Below are positions 52,421-60,816 of a stretch of 64,000 nt of DNA, piece by piece. The stretch is from Jiangella ureilytica. GTDB taxonomy: Bacteria > Actinomycetota > Actinomycetes > Jiangellales > Jiangellaceae. The first letter of the stretch is position 1; each line of letters opens with the position of its first letter. The stretch spans positions 1 through 64,000 of the forward strand of contig NZ_SMKL01000001.1 in the NCBI RefSeq assembly GCF_004348545.1, given 5' to 3'. The notes under the pieces are model-generated. The model made no database searches. It had not been told where the DNA came from and worked only from the letters and a program-made list of their open reading frames with translations. The position numbers were made by a program, and so were the translations under genes.

Positions 52421-53257
52421 ATGACCACCGCGACCCTCGAACCGGCCGTGCCCAGCGCACGGCAGGCGGCCACGACCGGCCAGGCCCGGCTCACCTTCGG
52501 CCGCATCCTCGACGCCGAGTGGACCAAGATCCGCACCGTCCGCTCCACCGTCTGGACCCTCGTCTCGCTCTTCGTCGCCAGCGTCGGCCTGACGGCGCTG
52601 ATCTGCCTCGCCGCGGCCGGCGACCTCGCCAGCGGCGCCGGCGGTGACGAGCCGGTCGGCGCGTTCGCCACCTGGGGCCTGATGTTCGGCCAGATCGCCG
52701 CGCTGGTCCTCGGCATCCTGGTGGCGACCTCGGAGTACTCCAGCGGGATGATCCGCACCACGCTCGCGGCCGCGCCACGCCGGTGGTCGGTGCTCGTCGC
52801 CAAGACGACGGTCCTGGCGGGGCTGCTGCTGGTGCTCGGCACCATCACGTCGGCCGCCGCGTTCCTGGCCGGCAACTTCTTCCTCGGCCGCGAGGGCATC
52901 GGGTTCTCCGTCACCGACCCCGACGTGCTGCGGACCATGATCGGCGGCGGGCTGTACCTCGCCGTGCTGGGCGTCTTCGGCCTGGCCCTCGGCCTGCTGA
53001 TGCGCCACACGGCCGGTGCGGTCACCGTCGGCATCGCGCTGATCTTCATCGTCGGCAACCTGGTCGGGCTCGTCCCCGGCGCCGCCGGGGAGTGGCTGAC
53101 GAAGCTGATGCCGGGCAACGCCGGGTCGACCATCGCCACCGTCGAGTCCTTCAACCCCGACCTGCTGGGACCGTGGACCGGCCTCGGGGTGTTCGTCGGC
53201 GAGACGGCGCTCCTCCTGCTGCTCGCGGGCTGGCTGTTCCGCAAGCGCGACGCCTGA
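52421..53257 (+). CDS. ABC-2-type transporter permease
   Basis: A 278-residue membrane partner of the preceding ATPase. About six spans (for example VWTLVSLFVASVGLTALICL, GLYLAVLGVFGLALGLLM, AVTVGIALIFIVGNLVGLV). The N-terminal AEWTKIRTVRSTVW segment is typical of actinobacterial ABC-2 permeases. ATG 52421. Confidence 0.9.
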   Translation: MTTATLEPAVPSARQAATTGQARLTFGRILDAEWTKIRTVRSTVWTLVSLFVASVGLTALICLAAAGDLASGAGGDEPVGAFATWGLMFGQIAALVLGILVATSEYSSGMIRTTLAAAPRRWSVLVAKTTVLAGLLLVLGTITSAAAFLAGNFFLGREGIGFSVTDPDVLRTMIGGGLYLAVLGVFGLALGLLMRHTAGAVTVGIALIFIVGNLVGLVPGAAGEWLTKLMPGNAGSTIATVESFNPDLLGPWTGLGVFVGETALLLLLAGWLFRKRDA

Positions 53258-53306
53258 CGGCGCTGTCTGAAGGGCGAGGTGCGCGACGGCGGTCGCGTCG
53301 GTTTGA

Positions 53307-54224
53307 ATGACCGGCGTGACCGCCTTCCGCCTGCCCGCGCTGCTCGCCCGCGCCGCCGACCGCGGCCTCGAACCCGGCCTGACCACGTGGGCGGCGGACA
53401 CGCTGCCGTCCATGGTGCCGGCGCTGGTCGAGCGGTGGGGGCTCACGATGGGTGCGCCGTACGAACCGGGCGGGCAGTGCTCGTGGGTGGCGCCGGGCAC
53501 GACACCGTCGGGAGACGCCGTCGTCCTCAAGGTCACCTGGCGTCATCCCGAGGCCGAGCACGAGGCCGACGGCCTGCGGTTCTGGAACGGCGACGGCGTC
53601 GTCCGGCTGCACGACGAGGTCGCCACGGACGACACCCGGGCGCTGCTGCTCGAGCGGTGCACGCCGGGCACCTGGCTGAAGGACTCGATGCCGCCGCAGG
53701 ACCAGGACGTCATGCTCGCGGGTATGCTGCGCCGACTGTGGCGCCGCCCGCCCGACGGCCACCCGTTCCCGTCGCTGGCCTCGATGTGCGACCACTGGGC
53801 GCGCGACTACGAGTCGCGGGCCGACGCCGTCGCCGATCGGCGGGGGTGGGACCGCGGGTTGCTGAGCGAGGGCGTCGCGCTCTACCGCGAGCTGCCGCGC
53901 ACCAGCGACGACGACGTCCTGCTCTGCACCGACCTGCACCCCGAGAACGTGCTCGCCGCCCAGCGCGAGCCGTGGCTCGTCGTCGATCCGAAGCCGCACG
54001 TCGGCGACCGCACCTACGACGCGACCCAGCACATGTTCAACATGGACCGCCTGCACACCGACCCCGGGGCGTTGTCGGACCGGATGGCCGCGCTGCTCGA
54101 CCTCGACCCGGAGCGGCTGCGGCTCTGGCTGTTCGCCCGGTGCGTCCAGGAGGCACCCGAGTGGGACGGCATGTACGAGGTGGCGGCGCAGCTGGCGCCG
54201 TGGGTCAGAAGTCGATCCGCATGA
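53307..54224 (+). CDS. APH(6)/hydroxyurea-type antibiotic phosphotransferase
   Basis: A 305-residue small-molecule kinase of the aminoglycoside/hydroxyurea resistance family (APH(6)-like). Catalytic loop LLCTDLHPENVLAAQREPW (Asp and Asn) and metal-binding VVDPKPHVGDRTYDATQHM fit streptomycin 6-phosphotransferase and hydroxyurea kinase. The ATP-binding Lys is in VVLKVTWRHPEAEHEADGL. ATG 53307 has no RBS, and cggtttga upstream suggests a leaderless start. Whether it confers resistance is untested. It overlaps the opposing GNAT gene by 20 bases. Confidence 0.85.
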   Translation: MTGVTAFRLPALLARAADRGLEPGLTTWAADTLPSMVPALVERWGLTMGAPYEPGGQCSWVAPGTTPSGDAVVLKVTWRHPEAEHEADGLRFWNGDGVVRLHDEVATDDTRALLLERCTPGTWLKDSMPPQDQDVMLAGMLRRLWRRPPDGHPFPSLASMCDHWARDYESRADAVADRRGWDRGLLSEGVALYRELPRTSDDDVLLCTDLHPENVLAAQREPWLVVDPKPHVGDRTYDATQHMFNMDRLHTDPGALSDRMAALLDLDPERLRLWLFARCVQEAPEWDGMYEVAAQLAPWVRSRSA

Positions 54225-54789
54225 CCGTCCGGCGCGGCGTCGGGTGGCTGACCTCGGTGAAACCGGCGGCCGCGAACATGGCGACGGTGCCGACGTGCAG
54301 CTCCTCGAGAACCACCTTGGTCGTGGTGATCGGATAGCCCTCGACGGCCCGGGCGCCGTTGTCCTGCGCGAAGCCGGCGGCGGCCCGCGCGAGCGCCGTC
54401 GCGACGCCCCGCTTGCGGTACCCCGCGCGGGTCACGAAGCAGGTCACCGCCCACACGCCGGGGTCGGCGGAGTCCTCGTCGCGGTCCTTCCACGGCACCG
54501 TGAACACGCGGGCGAGTCCGGTGTAGTGCGGGCGCGGCTCGACGGCGCACCAGCCGGCCGGCTCGCCGTCGAGGTAGGCGAGCAGCCCGCCGGTGCCGTC
54601 CGCCGCCTGGTCGCGCAACCGGTCCGCGCGGTCCTCGGCCGGGACCGAGCCGAACGACTCCCGCGGCGCCAGCTTGTACCGCTGGCACCAGCAGCGCGCG
54701 GCCGATCCGCGGGTGCCGAACACCGCCCGCAGGTCGTCCCAGCTCGCCTCGCCGGCGGGGACGACGGTGACGCCCGGCGACGGCGTCAT
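54205..54789 (-). CDS. GNAT acetyltransferase (paralogue A)
   Basis: A 194-residue acetyltransferase. The N-terminal RGSAARCWCQRYKLAPRESF, the core GEPAGWCAVEPRPHYTGLAR, the acetyl-CoA-binding YRKRGVATALARAA and the C-terminal GFTEVSHPTPRRTVM align with the second GNAT at 55767-56381, so the two are paralogues flanking a hydrolase gene. The CWCQ motif is shared by a group of actinobacterial GNATs of unknown substrate. ATG 54789. Confidence 0.85.
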   Translation of the reverse strand: MTPSPGVTVVPAGEASWDDLRAVFGTRGSAARCWCQRYKLAPRESFGSVPAEDRADRLRDQAADGTGGLLAYLDGEPAGWCAVEPRPHYTGLARVFTVPWKDRDEDSADPGVWAVTCFVTRAGYRKRGVATALARAAAGFAQDNGARAVEGYPITTTKVVLEELHVGTVAMFAAAGFTEVSHPTPRRTVMRIDF

Positions 54790-54850
54790 ACCCGCGGCTC
54801 CGGCGCGAAGCCGGTCCGGCGCAGCGCGCCCGGCAGGCGGCGGGTCGCGG

Positions 54851-55774
54851 TCATCCTCGCGGCTCCAGCAGGGTGGCGACGGCGTCGAGGACGGCCGGCC
54901 AGGCGGCCGACGCGGGATCGATGAGTCCGAAGTGCTCGACGCCGGGCAGCTCTCGCAGAGTGATGCGCGGTCCGGCCGCGGCGGCGTAGCGGCGGCTGAG
55001 GCCGGGCGGGACCTGCCGGTCCTCGGTCCCGTGCAGCAGGACGACGGGGACGGCCGGCGGTACGAGCCGCATCGGATCGGCGACGGCGTACCGCTCCGGC
55101 CGCGTCGTGGGATCTCCGCCGAGGAGCTCCGGCGCCGCGCCGTCGCCGAGCTCCAGGGCGGCGGCCGCCGCGAGGTCGAGGACCCCGGCGAGCGAGACCA
55201 CCCCGGCGAGCGTGGCGTCGCCGGTGAGCGAGCCGCCCTCGATCGGCCGAGCCTGCCCGCCTGTCCGGCTCGCCCACCGGGAACCCGCCGGAAGCCGGTG
55301 CCGCGAGGCCGCCCAGACCGCGAGGTGCGCGCCGGCCGAGTGCCCCACGTGCACGACCCGGCTCAGGTCCACCGCGACCGGGCCGCCCGTCGTCGCCGCC
55401 ACGACGAGGCCGGGAACCGTGTCGAGCGCCAGCGCGACATCGTCGAAGGTGGCCGGCCAGCCGCCGCCCGCCCCGACTCGGCGGTACTCGATCGCGGCGA
55501 CGGCGTATCCGGCCGCCGCGAGCCCGGCACACTGCGGCCGCGCGTGGGTGCGGTCGTACTCCGCCCGCCAGAACCCGCCGTGCACCACGACCACCAGCGG
55601 CACCGTCCGTCCCGCGGCGCCGGTCGTGGTGCGGAGGTGGCCCGACGTGCCCGGGTCGCCCGCGGGCAACTCGGGCACCCACACGTCCGCCACCTGGTCG
55701 GGCACGTCTCCGTAGGCGACCGTGAGCATCGGCGGGGGAGCGGCCCGGGTCAGCACCTCGCGTGGGTCACCCAC
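54851..55774 (-). CDS. α/β-hydrolase (esterase/lipase type)
   Basis: A 307-residue serine hydrolase of the BD-FAE/hormone-sensitive-lipase-like group. Oxyanion-hole segment VVVVHGGFWRAEYDR, nucleophile elbow GHSAGAHLAVWA, a late Asp in LLHGTEDRQVP and His in PGVEHFGLID complete the triad. GTG 55774 overlaps the end of the upstream GNAT gene by eight bases, so the two are translated together. Substrate unknown. Confidence 0.87.
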   Translation of the reverse strand: MGDPREVLTRAAPPPMLTVAYGDVPDQVADVWVPELPAGDPGTSGHLRTTTGAAGRTVPLVVVVHGGFWRAEYDRTHARPQCAGLAAAGYAVAAIEYRRVGAGGGWPATFDDVALALDTVPGLVVAATTGGPVAVDLSRVVHVGHSAGAHLAVWAASRHRLPAGSRWASRTGGQARPIEGGSLTGDATLAGVVSLAGVLDLAAAAALELGDGAAPELLGGDPTTRPERYAVADPMRLVPPAVPVVLLHGTEDRQVPPGLSRRYAAAAGPRITLRELPGVEHFGLIDPASAAWPAVLDAVATLLEPRG

Positions 55775-56381
55775 CTGCGCCCCCCGCGAGATCGCGGCGC
55801 ATCACCCAGCGCGGCCGCCCGGCGCTGGTCGCGTCGGTGCCGGCGACTCGCCGGAACCCCGCCCGCTCGAACATCCCCGTCGTGCCCACGTAGGCCAGCG
55901 CCGTGCTGAGCCGTGCGCCGCCGGTGTCGACCGGGTAGCCCTCCAGCGCCGGCGCGCCGTACGACCCGGCGAACTCGACCGCCCCGTGCAGCAGCTCCTC
56001 CGCGAGTCCCTGCCGCCGGTACCCCGTCCGCACCACGAAGCAGACGACGGACCAGACCGGGAGGTCGTCGACCGCATGGATTGTCGTCGAGCGGACCAGC
56101 CGCTCCATGGCGGCCCGGGGCCCGACGTTGCACCAGCCCGCGGGCTCGTCGTCGACGTAGGCGAGCACGCCGGGCGGGGGTCCGCCGTCGACCATCGCCC
56201 GCAGCCGGTCCTCGCGGTCAGGGCCGGGCATCCGGCCGAACTCGCCCGAGGGCAGCCGCCAGGCGAGGCACCAGCAGGCGTCCGATCCCTCGCCGCGCGG
56301 AGCGAGCAGGACGCGCAGATCGTCCCAGCGGTCGGGCGTGGCGGGACGGACCCGCACCACCGGGGCGACGTCGGCAGCCAT
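55767..56381 (-). CDS. GNAT acetyltransferase (paralogue B)
   Basis: A 204-residue GNAT: GEGSDACWCLAWRLPSGEF, VDDEPAGWCNVGPRAAMERL, acetyl-CoA loop YRRQGLAEELLHGA and C-terminal ERAGFRRVAGTDAT. Its layout parallels the GNAT at 54205-54789. ATG 56381 (MAADVAPVVRVRPATPDRWD) is preferred to an ATG six codons upstream. It is first in a minus-strand run GNAT-B, hydrolase, GNAT-A and diverges from ffh. Confidence 0.85.
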   Translation of the reverse strand: MAADVAPVVRVRPATPDRWDDLRVLLAPRGEGSDACWCLAWRLPSGEFGRMPGPDREDRLRAMVDGGPPPGVLAYVDDEPAGWCNVGPRAAMERLVRSTTIHAVDDLPVWSVVCFVVRTGYRRQGLAEELLHGAVEFAGSYGAPALEGYPVDTGGARLSTALAYVGTTGMFERAGFRRVAGTDATSAGRPRWVMRRDLAGGAGG

Positions 56382-56475
56382 ACGGGCAGTCTGGCGCATG
56401 CCGTGGGCCAGGGCAGCGCGTTACCCTTGCGATGGACCCCCGCAACTCTGCCGACACCCGAGGACTCCAGCCGAC

Positions 56476-58077
56476 GTGTTCGCCACCCTCAGTGACCGCC
56501 TGACAGCGACGTTCAAGAACCTGCGTGGCAAGGGCCGCCTCTCCGAGGCCGACATCGACGCCACCGCGCGCGAGATCCGCGTCGCGCTGCTCGAAGCCGA
56601 CGTCGCGCTGCCGGTGGTCAAGGACTTCATCGCGGCCGTCCGCGAGCGCGCGCGGGGCGAAGAGGTCTCGCAGGCGCTCAACCCCGCCCAGCAGATGATC
56701 CAGATCGTCAACGACGAGCTGGTCCGCATCCTGGGTGGCGAGACGCGCCGGCTGCGGTTCGCCAAGCAGCCGCCGACGGTCATCATGCTCGCGGGTCTGC
56801 AGGGTGCCGGTAAGACGACGCTCGCGGGCAAGCTCGCCCTCTGGCTGAAGGACCAGGGCAAGCAGCCGCTGCTCGTGGCCGCCGACCTGCAGCGGCCCAA
56901 CGCCGTCACGCAGCTCCAGGTGGTCGCCGAGCGCGCCGGCGTGGCCGTGTGGGCACCCGAGCCGGGCAACGGCGTGGGCGACCCGGTCGCCGTCGCCAGG
57001 TCCAGCATCGAGCACGCCACCGCCAAGCTCTACGACGTCGTCGTCGTCGACACCGCCGGCCGGCTGGGCGTCGACGCCGAGCTCATGAAGCAGGCCGCCG
57101 ACATCCGCGACGCGGTGAAGCCCGACGAGACGCTGTTCGTCGTCGACGCCATGATCGGTCAGGACGCCGTCACCACCGCCCTGGCGTTCCAGGACGGCGT
57201 CGGGTTCGACGGCGTCGTGCTCACCAAGCTCGACGGCGACGCCCGCGGCGGCGCCGCGCTGTCGGTCGCGTCGGTCACCGGCAAGCCGGTCATGTTCGCC
57301 TCGGCGGGCGAGAAGCTCACCGACTTCGACGTGTTCCACCCCGAGCGCATGGCCTCGCGCATCCTCGACCTCGGCGACATGCTTACGCTGATCGAGACGG
57401 CGCAGAAGGCGTTCGACGCCGAGCAGGCCGAAGAGATGGCCCGCAAGCTGCAGGCCAAGGGCGGCAAGGAGTTCACCTTCGACGACTTCCTGCAGCAGAT
57501 GCAGGCGATCAAGAAGATGGGCTCGTTCAAGAGCCTGCTCGGCATGCTCCCCGGCGCCGGCCAGATGCGCGAGGCGCTCGAGTCGTTCGACGAGCGCGAG
57601 CTCGACCGCGTCCAGGCCATCGTCCACTCGATGACACCGGCCGAGCGCGACAACCCGAAGATCCTCAACGGTTCGCGCCGGGCCCGCATCGCGAAGGGCT
57701 CCGGGCGTCAGGTCAGCGAGGTCAACCAGCTCGTCGAGCGGTTCTTCATGGCCCGCGAGATGATGAGCCAGGCCGCGCGGGGCAAGCTCGGGGGCCTCGG
57801 CGGCATGCCCGGCATGGCGGGCGGCATTCCCGGGTTGCCCGGCATGGGGGGCAAGAAGAGCAAGGGCAAGCAGCCCAAGCAGGGCAAGAAGGGCAAGGGC
57901 GGGTCCCGGTCGGGCAACCCGGCCAAGCGCGCCGCCCAGCTCGCGGCAGCCGAGGAGAAGCGCTCCGCCGAGCCGCAGCCCGGCCAGGTGCCGTCCGCGT
58001 TCGGCGGCGACGCCGCCGGTGGCGACGGCAACTTCGAGTTGCCCGACGACATCGCGCAGTTCCTCAAGGGTCGGTGA
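56476..58077 (+). CDS. ffh: Signal recognition particle protein Ffh
   Basis: SRP54 GTPase that binds signal sequences and 4.5S RNA. It has 533 residues from GTG 56476 (MFATLSDRLTATFKNLRGKG). NG domain: G1 GLQGAGKTTLAGKLA, DLQRPNAVTQL, G3 DTAGRLGVD, G4 TKLDGDARGG. The Met-rich M domain follows (LQQMQAIKKMGSFKSLLGML, ARGKLGGLGGMPGMAGG) with a Lys/Gly-rich tail of about 70 residues typical of actinobacteria. The amidohydrolase gene overlaps its stop by four bases. Confidence 0.97.
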   Translation: MFATLSDRLTATFKNLRGKGRLSEADIDATAREIRVALLEADVALPVVKDFIAAVRERARGEEVSQALNPAQQMIQIVNDELVRILGGETRRLRFAKQPPTVIMLAGLQGAGKTTLAGKLALWLKDQGKQPLLVAADLQRPNAVTQLQVVAERAGVAVWAPEPGNGVGDPVAVARSSIEHATAKLYDVVVVDTAGRLGVDAELMKQAADIRDAVKPDETLFVVDAMIGQDAVTTALAFQDGVGFDGVVLTKLDGDARGGAALSVASVTGKPVMFASAGEKLTDFDVFHPERMASRILDLGDMLTLIETAQKAFDAEQAEEMARKLQAKGGKEFTFDDFLQQMQAIKKMGSFKSLLGMLPGAGQMREALESFDERELDRVQAIVHSMTPAERDNPKILNGSRRARIAKGSGRQVSEVNQLVERFFMAREMMSQAARGKLGGLGGMPGMAGGIPGLPGMGGKKSKGKQPKQGKKGKGGSRSGNPAKRAAQLAAAEEKRSAEPQPGQVPSAFGGDAAGGDGNFELPDDIAQFLKGR

Positions 58078-59180
58078 GCGCGCCCCCGTCGGCGTCGGAG
58101 GCGGCACCCGCGCTCCATCTGCGCGGCGTCGTGCTGCCCGACGGCGAGCACCGCGACCTCTGGGTGCGCGACGGCGTCGTCACCTACGAGCCCGTGCCGC
58201 ACGCTGACACCGTCGGCGCCGGGTGGATCCTGCCGGGCCTGGTCGACCTGCACTGCCACGTCGGCCTGGCCGCCGGCGGCGCCGTCCCCGATGACGTGGC
58301 GGAGGAGCAGGCGCGCACCGACCGCGACACCGGCGTCCTCCTCATCCGCGACGCCGGCTCGCCCGCCGACACCCGCTGGATCGACTCGCGCCCGGATCTC
58401 CCCAAGATCGTCCGGGCCGGCCGGCACCTCGCCCGCACCAAGCGCTACCTGCGCAACTTCGGCTGGGAGATCGAGCCCGACGAGCTCGTCGCCTACGTCG
58501 AGCAGGAGGCCCGGCGCGGTGACGGCTGGGTGAAACTGGTGGGCGACTGGATCGACCGCGAGAAGGGCGACCTGTCGCCGTGCTGGCCGCGCTGGGCCCT
58601 CGACGCGGCGATCGCGCGGGCGCACGAGCTGGGCGCCCGGGTCACGGCGCACGTGTTCGGCGAGGACGCGCTGCCCGACCTGCTGGGCGCCGGCATCGAC
58701 GGCATCGAGCACGGGACGGGGTTGTCGGCCGACCTCATCGCCTCAATGGCTTCGCGGGGCGTGTCGATGGTGCCGACGCTGGTCAACATCGCCAACTTCC
58801 CGACGTTCGCCGCACAGGGCGAGGCGAAGTTCCCCGCGTACGCCTCGCACATGCGAACGTTGCACGCGCGCCGGTACGACAACGTCCGCGACGCCTTCGA
58901 CGCCGGCGTGCCGGTGTTCGCGGGGACCGACGCCGGGGGTCAGCTGCCGCACGGCCTGCTCGCCCGCGAGGTCCTCGAGTTCGTGGCGGCCGGGATTCCC
59001 GCGGTGGATGCCGTCGCCGCCGCGTCGTGGAAGGCGCGGTCGTATCTGCTGGGCGGGAGCGGGCTGCTCGAGGAGGGCTCCGCCGCGGACCTCTGCGTCT
59101 ACGCCGCCGATCCGCGGGTCTCGCCCGAGGTGCTGTTGGAGCCGGTGCGGATCGTTCTGCGGGGGCGGGTCGTTCGCTAG
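58074..59180 (+). CDS. Amidohydrolase-family metal-dependent hydrolase
   Basis: A 368-residue TIM-barrel amidohydrolase. Metal-site elements are DLHCHVG (HxH), RVTAHVFGEDALPDLL, GIEHGTGLS and VPVFAGTDAGGQ (final Asp). The substrate is unknown; relatives include prolidase-like and imidazolonepropionase-like enzymes. GTG 58074 overlaps ffh by four bases, a conserved actinobacterial arrangement between ffh and rpsP. Confidence 0.87.
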   Translation: MSAPPSASEAAPALHLRGVVLPDGEHRDLWVRDGVVTYEPVPHADTVGAGWILPGLVDLHCHVGLAAGGAVPDDVAEEQARTDRDTGVLLIRDAGSPADTRWIDSRPDLPKIVRAGRHLARTKRYLRNFGWEIEPDELVAYVEQEARRGDGWVKLVGDWIDREKGDLSPCWPRWALDAAIARAHELGARVTAHVFGEDALPDLLGAGIDGIEHGTGLSADLIASMASRGVSMVPTLVNIANFPTFAAQGEAKFPAYASHMRTLHARRYDNVRDAFDAGVPVFAGTDAGGQLPHGLLAREVLEFVAAGIPAVDAVAAASWKARSYLLGGSGLLEEGSAADLCVYAADPRVSPEVLLEPVRIVLRGRVVR

Positions 59181-59278
59181 CCGGTTCGGCGGGGGAGTGC
59201 GGACGTGGGTCGGGCCCTGCTGTCCCGATCGTCGAGGGAGCGGCGGCGCGCCTCGAGTCCGCGCGCTCTGTGGGTGCG

Positions 59279-59343
59279 GGGTGCTGTGGCCGGGGCGCTC
59301 GGACGCGACCCGCACCGCCCGCGCCGCGCTCTCCACAGCACCC
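59279..59343. repeat. Inverted repeat, 11-bp arms
   Basis: gggtgctgtgg (59279-59289) is complementary to ccacagcaccc (59333-59343), with 43 bases between. It could be the terminator region of the amidohydrolase gene, though it starts about 100 bases after the stop. Confidence 0.6.
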
Positions 59344-59470
59344 GGGTCCTCCCGGGAAGGGCCCCGGCCTCAGTCCCGCTGGTGGTGAGTCGCGCCGGCC
59401 GCTGACGGTCGCACCGTGGTGTCCGGCAGGTGGCCCCGCCGAGGGTTGCTTCGCGTCGGCCGCTGGCTGT

Positions 59471-59527
59471 TGATCATGGAGAACGTCGGCCTCCGCCGCG
59501 CTGGTGGCCCTCCTTTCTCCATGATCA
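59471..59527. repeat. Inverted repeat related to the element at 4046-4119
   Basis: tgatcatggagaa (59471-59483) pairs with ttctccatgatca (59515-59527). The core ttgatcNtggag...ctccaNgatca is shared with the palindrome at 4046-4119, pointing to a dispersed repeat family in gene gaps. Confidence 0.7.
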
Positions 59528-59919
59528 TCCAAGTTTCGGGTCGTGATGGTGACCGTTTCTTTGATGATCATGGGTGTTCACCGCCGGCGGCCGGCGGGGC
59601 AGGGTCACGGCGGGACCGACTGCCGAACACCACAGCGGAACCGCCAGCGGCCATCGGAACAGGGCGCCAGCGGGCTCGGGGCCGTCTTCGGGGCGGCCCC
59701 CTGACGCTGCTCGAACGGGGGCGCGGGAGGCCGGGTCACGCGGTCCCGCCGCGCGAAGCGCCACATTCTGGTCCGCTCGAGCGACCTCCCTAGCCCCCAC
59801 GATGGACAGCAGCAGGGGCCGGCGACCCGGGCACACCCGGCCAACGCCACGCCCGGCCAACCTCCGTGCCCCACCAGCTCGCGCCCTGGGCACAGCTCTG
59901 CGGCCCATCCTCAAGAACC

Positions 59920-59955
59920 CTTGCTAAAGAAGTCTTTAGCAAGGTAGCTTTAGCA
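59920..59955 (+). promoter_or_regulatory. Operator of the ArsR-type regulator
   Basis: cttgctaaag (59920-59929) and ctttagcaag (59934-59943) form a perfect 10-bp palindrome around aagt. A third half-site ctttagca (59948-59955) ends two bases before the regulator's ATG. The position over the promoter/start indicates autorepression. Confidence 0.78.
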
Positions 59956-59957
59956 TC

Positions 59958-60587
59958 ATGAGCGACGACGAGACCCAGAGGATCACCGATCCGCAGTCCA
60001 TGCGGGCTCTCGCGCACCCGCTGCGCCTGCAGCTCATGGACCTGCTGGCCCTCGAAGCGGAACTGACCGCCACCCAGTGCGCCGAGCGCACCGGCGAGAG
60101 CGTCGCGAGCTGCTCGTTCCACCTGCGCATGCTGGCCAAGTACGGCTATGTCCGGCCGGGGGAGCAGCGCGGGCGCGAGAAGCCGTGGCGGTTGGTGAGC
60201 CGCAGCCGGACCATCGGTCCCGATGTCGACGATCCGGAGTCGGTCCGCGAGGCGGGGGCGTTCGCGCAGATCATCGTCGACCGCGAGGCGGCGAGGTTGC
60301 ACAAGGCCATCACGCGGGCCGCGGAGCTCGGGCCCGCCTGGCTCGACTCCATGACCATCCGGACGTCGTCGGTGTGGATGACGCACGAGGAGCTCGACGT
60401 GATGATCGAGCGCCTCGGCGAGTTCCAGGACGAGCTCAAAGAGCGCTTCTCCGGCCGCCGCGACGATCCTGCCCTGCGGCCCGACGGCGCCCGCGTCGTC
60501 CACTTCCTCGGCGCGCTGAGCCCCGACGTCGACGTTCCGGCGCACACGAGCACCGCAGACCACGCAGACGCCCACGACCAGTCGTAG
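59958..60587 (+). CDS. ArsR-type winged-helix transcriptional regulator
   Basis: A 209-residue regulator whose N-terminal winged helix (residues ~12-85) reads DPQSMRALAHPLRLQLMDLL, TQCAERTGESVASCSFHLRM and GYVRPGEQRGREKPWRL. The C-terminal ~100 residues are helical (EELDVMIERLGEFQDELKER), as in the larger ArsR/MFS-linked regulators. It starts at ATG 59958 directly under its own palindromic operator and lies upstream of a small protein and an MFS exporter, so it probably represses this three-gene cassette and is released by the exporter's substrate. Confidence 0.88.
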   Translation: MSDDETQRITDPQSMRALAHPLRLQLMDLLALEAELTATQCAERTGESVASCSFHLRMLAKYGYVRPGEQRGREKPWRLVSRSRTIGPDVDDPESVREAGAFAQIIVDREAARLHKAITRAAELGPAWLDSMTIRTSSVWMTHEELDVMIERLGEFQDELKERFSGRRDDPALRPDGARVVHFLGALSPDVDVPAHTSTADHADAHDQS

Positions 60588-60596
60588 GAGACCGCC

Positions 60597-60812
60597 ATGT
60601 TCGTCGACCCCAGCATCCACTACGACCCGCACGCCGAGCGTCGCAACGCCGCGGCCGCCCTCCGCACCCGCCGCGCCCTGGTCCGCAGCCGCCGGCTGCA
60701 CCGATGGGCCGAGCGCTCCGCTCGCCTGGCGATCCTGCTCGACCGCCGGGCCGGCGACGGCCGGCCGGCGCTGAACCTGTCCGCCGTCAACCGGCTGAGC
60801 AGCGCGGCCTGA
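60597..60812 (+). CDS. Small Arg-rich protein between regulator and exporter
   Basis: A 71-residue strongly basic protein beginning MFVDPSIHYDPHAERRNAAA and rich in RTRRALVRSRRLHRWAERSA. No domain is recognised. ATG 60597 follows aggag at good distance, nine bases after the regulator stop and four bases before the exporter start, so it is translated within the operon. Similar short basic proteins occur next to MFS genes in other actinomycetes as I recall, without known function. Confidence 0.65.
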   Translation: MFVDPSIHYDPHAERRNAAAALRTRRALVRSRRLHRWAERSARLAILLDRRAGDGRPALNLSAVNRLSSAA

Positions 60813-60816
60813 GCGC

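Larger units (their letters stand above)
59181..59919. other. Non-coding, repeat-bearing gap
   Basis: About 740 bases with no gene that I can support on either strand. It contains two inverted repeats (59279-59343 and 59471-59527) and a third partial copy of the gatgatcatgg motif near 59562-59572. Open frames here have poor codon structure and no RBS. Confidence 0.65.

Noticed and set aside
59525-59927. Two open frames on opposite strands in the gap before the ArsR gene
   Set aside because: No start with an RBS, no recognisable domain, poor codon structure; treated as non-coding.
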